Shown piece by piece: positions 18,279 to 26,508 of a stretch of DNA of 64,000 nt. The notes beneath the pieces were generated by a model, which did no database searches, was not told where the DNA came from, and worked only from the letters and a program-made list of their open reading frames with translations. This stretch comes from Bacillus sp. FSL H8-0547 (GTDB lineage: Bacteria; Bacillota; Bacilli; Bacillales; Bacillaceae): assembly GCA_038002745.1 (NCBI GenBank), contig JBBODD010000001.1:2852001-2916000 (forward strand), given 5' to 3'. Position numbers and translations under genes: made by a program. Numbering within the stretch: position 1 is the first letter of the stretch; each line of letters opens with the position of its first letter.

Positions 18279-19037
18279 TTGAGACACGCAATTATTACAG
18301 CCGGTTCCAAAGGACTGGGACGAAAAGTGACGGAAATCTTCCTTGAGAAAGGCTATTCCGTTACGGTCAATTACCGCAGCGATGAAGATGCTGTGCTGCA
18401 GCTAAAAGAAAAATATGCGCACATAAGCGAACGCATGCTTTTTTTGAAAGGCGATGTCACAAAAAAAGATGATCTCATAAAGCTTGCGGATGAAACTCTC
18501 AGCAAATTCGGCCGGATTGACTGCTTAATCAATAATGCAGGGCCATACATATTTGAGCGCAAGAAGCTTGCAGATTATGAAGATGACGAGTGGTATGAAA
18601 TGATTGAAGGCAACCTGAGCGCGGTCTTTCATCTTTTCAAAAAAGTGATACCGGTCATGAGACAGCAGCAGTACGGACGGATTATCACCTATGGATTTCA
18701 GGGAGCTGAATCATCATCCGGCTGGCTCCACCGTTCTGCTTTCAGCGCGGCAAAGACAGGGCTTGCTTCTCTGACAAAGACAATTGCCATCGAAGAAGCG
18801 GAGAACGGCATTACGGCGAACATGATTTGCCCGGGCAATATTGTTGGGGAGATGAAGGAAGCATCCATCCATAAGTCTCGAAGAACACCCGACTCTGAAA
18901 CACCTGTAGGCAGATCCGGCACAGGAGAAGATATCGGCAGGCTCATCTCCTTTTTGTGCGAGGAAGATTCTGATATGATCACTGGAGCCATCGTTGAAGC
19001 TTCAGGGGCAGTCAACGTGCTGAGCCGCAGACCATAA
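18279..19037 (+). CDS. ytkK: SDR family oxidoreductase, YtkK-like
   Basis: Short-chain dehydrogenase/reductase of 252 residues with the nucleotide motif TAGSKGLGRKV at the N-terminus and NNAG at about residue 90. The usual YxxxK active site reads FSAAK here, with Phe in place of the catalytic Tyr. It may therefore not be a normal dehydrogenase. A TTG at 18279 is preferred, nine bases after AGGAGG; a TTG at 18273 is too close. It sits upstream of ytkL, as YtkK does in B. subtilis, although ald and repeats intervene here. Confidence 0.85.
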   Translation: MRHAIITAGSKGLGRKVTEIFLEKGYSVTVNYRSDEDAVLQLKEKYAHISERMLFLKGDVTKKDDLIKLADETLSKFGRIDCLINNAGPYIFERKKLADYEDDEWYEMIEGNLSAVFHLFKKVIPVMRQQQYGRIITYGFQGAESSSGWLHRSAFSAAKTGLASLTKTIAIEEAENGITANMICPGNIVGEMKEASIHKSRRTPDSETPVGRSGTGEDIGRLISFLCEEDSDMITGAIVEASGAVNVLSRRP

Positions 19038-19040
19038 GAG

Positions 19041-19068
19041 AAACCCCGGATATTCCGGGGTTTTTTTG
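19041..19068 (+). terminator. Rho-independent terminator of the SDR gene
   Basis: AAACCCCGGA / TCCGGGGTTT with a three-base loop and seven T. Confidence 0.92.
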
Positions 19069-19222
19069 CATGTTGTTTTAATGGGGATCGCTGTGGAAGA
19101 AGAGCCCGTTCAGATGCGCACATTTACCAGGAATGGATTTCCAAATTTCGTGTGTTTCCATATACTAAAGAAAGGAAATACTTATAGCAGAAACGGAATG
19201 TAATGGCACAGGAGGAAGATGT

Positions 19223-20341
19223 ATGAAAATCGGCATCCCCAAGGAAGTTAAAAATAATGAAAACCGTGTTGCTATGACCCCGGCCGGCGTTGTTCACCTT
19301 GTTCAGGCAGGACATGAAGTCTATATTGAACAAAATGCAGGCGAAGGATCAGGTTTTCCGGATCACCAGTATACAGAAGCAGGGGCGAAAATCGTTTCTT
19401 CCCCGGAAGAAGCCTGGTCGATGGAAATGGTGATGAAGGTAAAAGAGCCGCTGCCTTCTGAATATCAGTATTTCCGCGAAAACCTGATCCTGTTTACCTA
19501 TTTGCATCTGGCAGCAGAGCCTGAGCTGACGCGCGCTTTGATCGATCGGAAAGTCACAGGCATTGCGTATGAAACGGTCCAGCTCCCAAACCGGTCCCTG
19601 CCGCTGCTGACGCCAATGAGTGAAGTGGCCGGCAGAATGGCTTCACAAATCGGTGCACAGTTTTTAGAAAAGACAAAAGGCGGAAAGGGCATCCTGCTTT
19701 CAGGAGTTCCAGGCGTAAAGCGAGGAAAAGTTGCCATCATCGGCGGAGGAGTAGCAGGCACAAATGCTGCGAAAATCGCGGTAGGACTCGGGGCGGATGT
19801 GACGATGCTTGATGTGAATCCGGAACGGCTCCGCCAGCTTGATGACATTTTCGGCAAAGAAATCTCCACACTGATGTCCAATCCATTTAATATTGCATAC
19901 GCTGTGGCCCAGTCAGATCTTGTCATTGGTGCGGTCCTCATCCCAGGAGCACGGGCACCGAAGCTCGTGACAGAAGAGATGGTCCAGAGCATGACGCCCG
20001 GTTCTGTAATTGTTGACATTGCCATCGATCAGGGGGGCATCTTTGCAACAACCGACAGAATCACAACTCACGATCATCCTACGTATGAAAAGCACGGGGT
20101 CCTACATTATGCTGTGGCAAATATGCCGGGGGCCGTGCCGCGGACCTCGACAATCGCGCTGACAAACGTGACCGTTCCATATGCGGTGCAGATTGCAAAC
20201 AAAGGATACAAAAAAGCGTGCCTTGAAAATGAACCGCTTTTAAAAGGCGTTAACACATTAAAGGGATTTGTCACTTACGAAGCAGTCGCAGAAGCGCATT
20301 CGTTAACTTACGCAGATGCAAGAGCTCTTCTTGGTGAATAG
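19223..20341 (+). CDS. ald: Alanine dehydrogenase Ald
   Basis: NAD-dependent interconversion of alanine and pyruvate, used for alanine catabolism and in sporulation. 372 residues. [14 protein letters not shown] at the N-terminus is the substrate-site signature, and [18 protein letters not shown] near residue 175 is the NAD Rossmann motif. AGGAGG precedes the ATG. In B. subtilis ald lies elsewhere, so it has been inserted into, or lost from, this block. Confidence 0.97.
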   Translation: MKIGIPKEVKNNENRVAMTPAGVVHLVQAGHEVYIEQNAGEGSGFPDHQYTEAGAKIVSSPEEAWSMEMVMKVKEPLPSEYQYFRENLILFTYLHLAAEPELTRALIDRKVTGIAYETVQLPNRSLPLLTPMSEVAGRMASQIGAQFLEKTKGGKGILLSGVPGVKRGKVAIIGGGVAGTNAAKIAVGLGADVTMLDVNPERLRQLDDIFGKEISTLMSNPFNIAYAVAQSDLVIGAVLIPGARAPKLVTEEMVQSMTPGSVIVDIAIDQGGIFATTDRITTHDHPTYEKHGVLHYAVANMPGAVPRTSTIALTNVTVPYAVQIANKGYKKACLENEPLLKGVNTLKGFVTYEAVAEAHSLTYADARALLGE

Positions 20342-20348
20342 ATTGGAT

Positions 20349-20378
20349 GCGGGCATGAAGAGCCCGTGTCTTTTTTTT
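20349..20378 (+). terminator. Rho-independent terminator of ald
   Basis: CGGGC / GCCCG hairpin (loop ATGAAGA) followed shortly by eight T. Confidence 0.8.
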
Positions 20379-20408
20379 GTGGGGGAGCAAGGTTTTGCAG
20401 GACGGCGG

Positions 20409-21245
20409 GAATGGATCCTTCAAGAGCTGTATGCAATTGTTTTGATGGCACTGAACAGCCGGAATAGAACCCTCAAGAAGCAGCCGGAAGCGTTTTGAAG
20501 GCACTGAACAGCAGAATAAGAACCCTCAAGAGGAGCCGGAAGCGTTTTGATGACACTGAACAGCAGAATAAGAACCCTCAAGAGGAGCCGGAAGTGTTTT
20601 GATGGCACTGAACAGCCGGATAAGAACCCTCAAGAGCTGTCGGAAGCGTTTTGAAGGCACTGAACAGCAGGAATAGAACCCTCAAGAAGCAGCCGGAAGC
20701 GTTTTGATGACACTGAACAGCAGAATAAGAACCCTCAAGAAGCGGCCGGAAGCGTTTTGAAGGCACTGAACAGCAGAATAAGAACCCTCAAGAGGAGCCG
20801 GAAGTGTTTTGAAGGCACTGAACAGCCGGATAAGAACCCTCAAGAGCTGTCGGAAGTGTTTTGAAGGCACTGAACAGCCGGATAAGAACCCTCAAGAGGA
20901 GCCGGAAGCGTTTTGATGGCACTGAACAGCAGAATAAGAACCCTCAAGAGGAGCCGGAAGCGTTTTGATGGCATTGAACAGCCGGAAAAGAACCCTCAAG
21001 AGCTGGGCGGAAGTGTTTTGAAGGCACTGAACATCCGGATAAGAACCCTCAAGAGCTGTCGGAAGCGTTTTGATGACACTGAACAGCCGGAAAAGAACCC
21101 TCAAGAAGCGGCCGGAAGCGTTTTGAAGGCACTGAACATCCGGATAAGAACCCTCAAGAGCTGTCGGAAGCGTTTTGAAGGCACTGAACGACGGAAATAG
21201 CACCCTCAAAAGCAGCGCCAATCCGTTTGATAGCACTAAACGCAA
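20409..21245. repeat. Tandem repeat array C, 52-bp period, ~16 units
   Basis: The ACCCTCAAG core recurs at 20469, 20522, 20574, 20626, 20678, 20731, 20784, 20836, 20888, 20940, 20992, 21045, 21097, 21150 and 21202, steps of 52 or 53 bases, plus a degenerate unit at each end. The other conserved part is GTTTTGAtGGCACTGAAC. Several sub-variants (AGCTGTCGGAAG, AGGAGCCGGAAG, AGCGGCCGGAAG) alternate, suggesting block duplications. It fills the gap between the ald terminator and ytkL. The core matches array E. Confidence 0.95.
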
Positions 21246-21368
21246 AAATTCATCAAACCCCGCCTCCAAAAAAAGAAGTCTCTCAAACCCATTCTCCCGC
21301 ACCTCACATTCGACAGCCCCATCCATTTTTAGTACGATAAAACTATCAATTAAATGGGAGTGAGAGAA

Positions 21369-22049
21369 ATGAACGTTTCATACCATGGCCATTCTGTTGT
21401 ACAGATTCAAACCGATCAGCACACGATTATTATTGACCCATTCATTAACGGGAACGGTCAGACAGACCTGAAGACGGATGACTTGAAAGTAGATGTTATT
21501 TTGCTAACACACGGGCACAATGATCACGTTGGCGATACGATTGAGCTTGCAAAGAAAAATAATGCGCTCGTTGTGGCGCCGTTTGAACTTGCTACATATT
21601 TAGGATGGAAGGGACTTGATGTTCATCCGATGCACATTGGAGGATCTCACACATTTGATTTTGGCACGGTCAAGCTGACTCAGGCTTTCCACGGCTCGAG
21701 CTATGAGGAAGAAGGAGAAAAAATCGTTTATACCGGGATGCCTGCCGGAATACTTTTTAAACATGGCGGAAAAACAGTCTATCACGCAGGAGATACAGGT
21801 CTTTTCTCAGATATGAAGCTTCTTGGGGAACTCGAAGAGATTGATCTTGCGTTTCTGCCGATCGGCGATAATTTTACAATGGGGCCGGAGGATGCAGCCA
21901 TAGCAGCAAAATGGATCAAGGCGGAAACCGTTGTTCCAATGCATTACAATACATTTCCTGTGATTGAGCAGAATCCACAGGATTTTGCGGACAGTCTTCC
22001 AGATAAAATGGGAAAAGTCATGAAAGCGGGAGACTCTATTAAACTATAA
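21369..22049 (+). CDS. ytkL: UPF0173 metallo-beta-lactamase-fold hydrolase YtkL
   Basis: Metal-dependent hydrolase of unknown substrate, 226 residues. The metal site HGHNDHVGD (HxHxDH type) is near residue 54, HAGDTG near 144 and the C-terminal PMHYNTF supplies a further His. ATG 21369 begins [10 protein letters not shown], matching the family's N-terminus; an ATG 15 bases earlier adds only five residues. A terminator follows. Confidence 0.93.
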   Translation: MNVSYHGHSVVQIQTDQHTIIIDPFINGNGQTDLKTDDLKVDVILLTHGHNDHVGDTIELAKKNNALVVAPFELATYLGWKGLDVHPMHIGGSHTFDFGTVKLTQAFHGSSYEEEGEKIVYTGMPAGILFKHGGKTVYHAGDTGLFSDMKLLGELEEIDLAFLPIGDNFTMGPEDAAIAAKWIKAETVVPMHYNTFPVIEQNPQDFADSLPDKMGKVMKAGDSIKL

Positions 22050-22058
22050 GCACCAGCA

Positions 22059-22088
22059 AAAATGCAGGCGAAAGCCTGCATTTTTTTC
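22059..22088 (+). terminator. Rho-independent terminator of ytkL
   Basis: AAATGCAGGC / GCCTGCATTT with a GAAA tetraloop and a T run. Confidence 0.93.
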
Positions 22089-22146
22089 ATGAAAGCCACT
22101 CCACTCGCATAAAATGAACCAAGCTGTTTAAAAGGAGCTGGTTGAT

Positions 22147-22380
22147 ATGCGTATTCTTTATTTGCTGCTGGCGGGAGCCATGCTGTTTTATGCACTGCCA
22201 AGACTGGATATCTCAAGTGCAAATCCTCTTGAAAGCCTGTTTTCTCTCATCTGGATTCTATTTGCTCTTTTTGCTGCAGGCGGGAATTTAACGGGTCTGA
22301 TGTATGCACCGAAAAAACACAAAGCAAAACAGGCGCAAGTGCGCAAGATGAAAGTCAGGCAGCGTGCAGAGGCGCGTTGA
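22147..22380 (+). CDS. Small membrane protein, unknown
   Basis: 77 residues with two hydrophobic segments (ILYLLLAGAMLFYALPRL and SLIWILFALFAAGGNLTGLMY) and a strongly basic tail (KKHKAKQAQVRKMKVRQ), so the tail probably faces the cytoplasm. AAAGGAG lies upstream of the ATG. Not recognised. It precedes ytoI by 65 bases on the same strand and may be co-transcribed. Confidence 0.7.
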   Translation: MRILYLLLAGAMLFYALPRLDISSANPLESLFSLIWILFALFAAGGNLTGLMYAPKKHKAKQAQVRKMKVRQRAEAR

Positions 22381-22445
22381 TATAAAGCGGTCTCACCCTT
22401 ATAATAGAAAAAGAAAGAATGGCTGATAAAAAAGGGTGAAGAAGC

Positions 22446-23765
22446 TTGGCGACAAAGCATGAACAAATACTGCAGCATATTGACGGCCTCCCGATCGGGG
22501 AAAAAATTTCGGTCAGGCAGGTCGCAAAAGATATGAACGTTAGTGAAGGCACTGCATACCGTGCGATTAAAGAAGCTGAAAACAAAGGCTATGTAAGCAC
22601 GATTGAGCGTGTCGGAACGATAAGAATTGAAAAGAAAAAGAAAGAAAATATTGAAAAACTCACATACGCTGAAGTTGTAAATATTGTAGATGGACAAGTC
22701 CTCGGCGGACGGGCGGGACTCCATAAGACGCTCAACAAGTTTGTCATCGGCGCCATGAAGCTTGAGGCGATGATGCGCTATACGGGTGCGGGGAATCTGC
22801 TTATCGTAGGGAACCGGACAAATGCCCATCAGCTCGCCATTGAAGCGGGTGCAGCCGTGTTGATTACCGGCGGATTTGACACCGACGAGCATGTAAAAAG
22901 AATTGCTGATGAAGCCGAGCTTCCGATTATTTCAACAAGCTATGATACGTTTACTGTAGCAACCATGATTAACAGAGCGATTTACGATCAGCTGATCAAA
23001 AAGGAAATTGTTCTGGTTGAAGATATTCTGACAACGCTTGATAAAACGATATGCCTGAAAACGACTGATACAGTAGACGCGTGGTATCAGCATAATGTGA
23101 ATACAGGCCACGGCCGTTTTCCGGTCATTGATAACCAGCTGAGGGTACAGGGTATGGTCACCTCAAAAGACGTAATGGGGTATGACCGCAGTGTGATCGT
23201 TGAGAAAGTCATGACGAAAAATCCAATCACGGTCATTGGGAAAACATCTGTTGCCTCAGCAGCTCAGATGATGGTCTGGGAAGGCATTGAGGTTTTGCCT
23301 GTAGTCGATCAGAACAACCGGCTGGAAGGAATGATCAGCCGTCAGGACGTTCTTCAAGCGCTGCAGATGATTCAAAGGCAGCCTCAAATCGGAGAGAAGC
23401 TGGATGACATCGTGACCAATCAGTTTATTGTCACGGCTGAGGATGCCAAAAAAGCGAATGTCTACCGTTTTCAAGTGTCCCCGCAAATGACCAATCATCT
23501 CGGCACGATTTCGTATGGTGTATTTACAACCGTTGTGACAGAAGCAACAAACCGGTACCTTCGCACACAGAAAAAAGGCGAGATTGTCGTTGAAAACATC
23601 ACGATTTATTTTATGAAGCCTGTTCAGATGGACAGTATGCTTGAAGTGCATCCGAAGATCCTTGAAGTCGGGCGCAAGTTCGGAAAGATTGATGTAGAAG
23701 TATTCAGCAGCGGAGTGGCAGTAGGCAAAGCCATGCTGATGGTGCAGCTGATTGAGAGAAGCTGA
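22446..23765 (+). CDS. ytoI: CBS/DRTGG-domain regulator-like protein YtoI
   Basis: 439 residues. Order of domains: an N-terminal helix-turn-helix (about 1-60, MNVSEGTAYRAIKEAENKGYV), a DRTGG domain (about 70-180), two CBS domains (about 190-310) and a C-terminal hot-dog thioesterase-like domain (about 320-435). The CBS pair probably senses an adenosyl ligand. The conserved MATKHEQILQ start fits the TTG at 22446; no closer ATG is in frame. Role unknown. Confidence 0.92.
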   Translation: MATKHEQILQHIDGLPIGEKISVRQVAKDMNVSEGTAYRAIKEAENKGYVSTIERVGTIRIEKKKKENIEKLTYAEVVNIVDGQVLGGRAGLHKTLNKFVIGAMKLEAMMRYTGAGNLLIVGNRTNAHQLAIEAGAAVLITGGFDTDEHVKRIADEAELPIISTSYDTFTVATMINRAIYDQLIKKEIVLVEDILTTLDKTICLKTTDTVDAWYQHNVNTGHGRFPVIDNQLRVQGMVTSKDVMGYDRSVIVEKVMTKNPITVIGKTSVASAAQMMVWEGIEVLPVVDQNNRLEGMISRQDVLQALQMIQRQPQIGEKLDDIVTNQFIVTAEDAKKANVYRFQVSPQMTNHLGTISYGVFTTVVTEATNRYLRTQKKGEIVVENITIYFMKPVQMDSMLEVHPKILEVGRKFGKIDVEVFSSGVAVGKAMLMVQLIERS

Positions 23766-23773
23766 ATATATGC

Positions 23774-23819
23774 AAAAAAGCAGGCAGGGAAAACGAAAGG
23801 TTTTCCTGCCTGCTTTTTT
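23774..23819. terminator. Bidirectional terminator between ytoI and ytpI
   Basis: Long hairpin with arms AAAAAGCAGGCAGG and CCTGCCTGCTTTTT plus AAAAC/GTTTT, with T runs on both strands. Confidence 0.93.
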
Positions 23820-23825
23820 GAACGG

Positions 23826-24122
23826 TCAGCCTTCCCTTGCTTCTTTTGCAGCGTGAGGAAGATAGTGCTTATAGGCTTTGTAGCCGGCCCAGCTGCTGGC
23901 AAGTCCGACAACCATAAAAATAATTCCAACGATCAATGAAACCGTTGAATGAAATAAAAACAGCTGGTTCAGGCCGAACAAAAACACAAATACACCCAGT
24001 GCGATGCTCGATTTTGCAGAGAGCCACTGTTTTTCCATCGGCTTTCTAGTTCTGTAAAACTTCACTTTATAGAAAAGATAAAAAGAGAAGGCAAATACGA
24101 TCAGAATGACAAGTACAGGCAT
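23826..24122 (-). CDS. ytpI: YtpI family membrane protein
   Basis: 98 residues, three hydrophobic segments (VLVILIVFAFSFYLFYKVKFY, ALGVFVFLFGLNQLFLF, LIVGIIFMVVGLASSWAGY). Matches the short YtpI family found next to ytqI (nrnA) in bacilli; function unknown. ATG 24122 has GGAGG with normal spacing, better than the longer frame starting at 24167. Divergent from nrnA. Confidence 0.85.
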   Translation of the reverse strand: MPVLVILIVFAFSFYLFYKVKFYRTRKPMEKQWLSAKSSIALGVFVFLFGLNQLFLFHSTVSLIVGIIFMVVGLASSWAGYKAYKHYLPHAAKEAREG

Positions 24123-24268
24123 TAAGAATAACCTCCATAGTAAACTTACATCCTCTATTTTAATCATTCTTGCGCAGGATTGCTATAACCAAAGACAAGA
24201 TTCGCTTTCTGCCCGGACGGTTTTATGCTTTAATTAGTCTATAATCAGGTTCGAAAAGGAGACTACAT

Positions 24269-25210
24269 ATGAAACAGGAAATTCTGTCAGAGATTAAGCA
24301 GTATGAAACAATCATCATTCACCGCCACGTTCGTCCTGATCCCGATGCATACGGGTCGCAATGCGGACTGGCAGAGATCATCAAGGCTTCTTTCCCGGAA
24401 AAGAACGTCCTTGCAGCGGGACTTGGTGAACCCTCACTCGAATTTTTATATAAAATGGACACCGTGAAAGACAGTGACTACGAGGGTGCGCTCGTGATTG
24501 TCTGCGACACCGCCAATCAGGAGCGTGTGTGTGACCAGCGCTACAATACCGGTGCAAAGCTCATAAAGATTGATCATCATCCAAATGAAGATCCTTATGG
24601 AGACCTTCTTTGGGTCGATACGTCCGCCAGTTCTGTCAGTGAAATGATTTATGAATTTTATCTTGCGGGCAAAGAAGACGGGCTTGTTATGCCTGACAAA
24701 GCAGCAGAGCTGATTTATGCGGGAATTGTCGGCGATACGGGCAGATTCCTTTTTCCAAGCACGACGAAAAAAACATTAAGATACGCCAGTGAGCTTGTTG
24801 AGTATGATTTTTCGTTTACGGGCATTTATGATGAGATGTATAAGACAAAATATAATGCGGCTAAGCTCAGCGGCTATGTGCTGCAGAATTTCAAGCTGTC
24901 GTCATCGGGTGCTGCTTCCATGATCCTGACGAAAGAGATCCTGGAGCAATTTGAAGTGAGTGCTTCTGAGGCTTCACAGCTGGTGGGCATGCTTGGCAAT
25001 ATTGAAGGTCTTCGGGCATGGGTCTTTTTTGTAGAAGAAGCAGATCAAATCAGAGTAAGGCTTAGATCCAAAGGTCCGGTTATTAATGAACTGGCAAAAA
25101 AATACCGCGGCGGCGGCCATCCGCTTGCTTCAGGTGCATCTGTTACAAGCTGGGAAGAAGCGGATCAGGTTCTTTCAGATCTTGAAAGCATTTGCCGGAG
25201 CTTTCAATAA
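24269..25210 (+). CDS. nrnA: Bifunctional oligoribonuclease / pAp phosphatase NrnA
   Basis: DHH-family phosphoesterase (YtqI) that degrades nanoRNA from the 5' side and dephosphorylates pAp. 313 residues. Metal motifs HRHVRPDPDAYGSQ, CDTAN and DHHP are in the N-terminal DHH domain; the DHHA1 motif GGGHPLASGA is near residue 280. AAGGAG lies upstream of the ATG. No obvious terminator hairpin separates it from the convergent small gene. Confidence 0.96.
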   Translation: MKQEILSEIKQYETIIIHRHVRPDPDAYGSQCGLAEIIKASFPEKNVLAAGLGEPSLEFLYKMDTVKDSDYEGALVIVCDTANQERVCDQRYNTGAKLIKIDHHPNEDPYGDLLWVDTSASSVSEMIYEFYLAGKEDGLVMPDKAAELIYAGIVGDTGRFLFPSTTKKTLRYASELVEYDFSFTGIYDEMYKTKYNAAKLSGYVLQNFKLSSSGAASMILTKEILEQFEVSASEASQLVGMLGNIEGLRAWVFFVEEADQIRVRLRSKGPVINELAKKYRGGGHPLASGASVTSWEEADQVLSDLESICRSFQ

Positions 25211-25225
25211 ACAAGATAAATGAAC

Positions 25226-25408
25226 TTATTTCACAGGGATAAACCAGTACCCGAATTCAGTTGAATCTTCGTGAAAGGTCAGTCCCTGTGCAAGAAGTTC
25301 TTTTTTAATCAGTGAAGCAAGCTCGTTTGACTCCGCATAAGCTGAGTAGCCTTCTTTCAGGCGTGCCGCTTTTTCCCGGGCCATCTGTTTGTGGTTTAAG
25401 ACATACAT
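25226..25408 (-). CDS. Small protein, 60 residues, possibly YtzJ-like
   Basis: Starts MYVLNHKQMAREKAARLKEG with AGGAGG seven bases upstream of the ATG at 25408; the upstream ATG at 25414 nearly abuts it. Soluble, helical N-terminal half and an aromatic C-terminus (FGYWFIPVK). Position beside nrnA and ytrI is where B. subtilis has the small gene ytzJ; I infer but cannot confirm that it is the same. Confidence 0.7.
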   Translation of the reverse strand: MYVLNHKQMAREKAARLKEGYSAYAESNELASLIKKELLAQGLTFHEDSTEFGYWFIPVK

Positions 25409-25543
25409 CCTCATTCCTCCTGATTTTGGGTTTGCTGCTATTACCATTCTACCCGAAAGGCAGGAAGGAGTGCGGGTAAATTAATTGAAATTTCTAAAAA
25501 TAAACCATTCGGTTCCCGCGGCAAGGTTCATTGGTCCCGTTTT

Positions 25544-26047
25544 CTATTTTGCGAATGAGACTTTAAGCTCGATTGAGAGGGTGGTGTATATGAACATTTC
25601 CTCAATTTCGACCCGGTACTGCTTGTCATCGATTTTATATACTTTGTTTTCAACCGCTTTTTTCATCAGCTTTCTCGTTTTATAAACACTTTCCAGATCC
25701 TTTGCCAAAACATCAGATACATCTTCTTTCACCTGATCCTCAATCATAAATGTCATCAGGGACGTAAACTGATAGCGTTCCCCGTTCATTAAGGTCACGC
25801 TGATCTTCTGCACCCGGAGTTTTTCCTGAGTGATTTTATTCAGATTCTGAATCTCCTCATAGTAGCTTTTATTTGTCTGTTTCAAATCTTCAATTGTGTA
25901 TGTCTGTTCTTCAATTTTTGTCACCAGCTTCTCCTGCCACTCGCCGTATATATAAAGGAAGATGCACCAGCTGATGATGGCTCCGAGCACCATGCCTCCA
26001 AAAAGCCGCTGCCAGGATGGGCGTCTGTATAATGGAGGAATTCTCAT
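25544..26047 (-). CDS. ytrI: Sporulation membrane protein YtrI
   Basis: Mother-cell sporulation protein. 167 residues, as in B. subtilis. One membrane segment (about 15-35, MVLGAIISWCIFLYIYG), then a coiled coil (about 45-80) and a C-terminal domain. ATG 26047 overlaps the ytrH stop as ATGA, with GGAGA eight bases upstream; a longer frame to 26071 lies inside ytrH. Works with YtrH; operon ytrH-ytrI. Confidence 0.9.
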   Translation of the reverse strand: MRIPPLYRRPSWQRLFGGMVLGAIISWCIFLYIYGEWQEKLVTKIEEQTYTIEDLKQTNKSYYEEIQNLNKITQEKLRVQKISVTLMNGERYQFTSLMTFMIEDQVKEDVSDVLAKDLESVYKTRKLMKKAVENKVYKIDDKQYRVEIEEMFIYTTLSIELKVSFAK

Positions 26048-26382
26048 TCCGGTGTCTCCTGCGTCAGCCATAAGATCAGGAGCCAGCCGGTCTGCGCGCC
26101 GCCCATGGCTGAAATGATCAGCAGGACCTGTTTAATTACATCACGCGTTTCTCCTTCAAAAAATCCTCTTTCAAAGCTTGAAAAAGCGTCAAAGGTACCC
26201 CCGATTGCAGCGACAAGGGCCCATATTTTCAGTCTGTTTGCGAGACTGTAAATGGTCGACAGCGGAGGCTCACCTGCTAAGTAAGCACCGATGCCGCCAA
26301 CGATCGATCCGCCCAGAATAACGCCGAGTGCTATGAAATAACTGTTGATAAAGGCCGGAATAAACGCCTCTTTAACCTCCAT
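26044..26382 (-). CDS. ytrH: Sporulation membrane protein YtrH
   Basis: 112 residues, three hydrophobic segments, with GVILGGSIVGGIGAYLAGE near the N-terminus. In B. subtilis the ytrHI operon is SigE-controlled and needed for efficient sporulation. ATG 26382 follows AAAGGGGTG with proper spacing; a GTG at 26391 is too close. Upstream on the minus strand a CATATACA sequence could be a SigE-type -10, which I regard as weak. Divergent from dnaE. Confidence 0.9.
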   Translation of the reverse strand: MEVKEAFIPAFINSYFIALGVILGGSIVGGIGAYLAGEPPLSTIYSLANRLKIWALVAAIGGTFDAFSSFERGFFEGETRDVIKQVLLIISAMGGAQTGWLLILWLTQETPE

Positions 26383-26448
26383 GCGATTCACCCCTTTCTT
26401 CTATGTATATGGACAAACAATGGAAGTATGAGATGGGACGGCTTCAAT

Positions 26449-26477
26449 TTGTGTCACTTTTCAATAGAGAATATAAT
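26449..26477 (+). promoter_or_regulatory. Sigma-A promoter of dnaE
   Basis: TTGTGT (26449-26454), 17-base spacer, TATAAT (26472-26477), 31 bases before the dnaE start. Confidence 0.75.
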
Positions 26478-26508
26478 AAAAAGATGAGATTCAAAGAAAG
26501 GATGGGAC

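Noticed and set aside
20409-21326. Open frames on both strands across array C, up to 144 residues
   Set aside because: The 52-bp period is not a multiple of three, so frames rotate through every unit and the repeated peptides carry no ribosome sites or known domains. They are by-products of the repeats.
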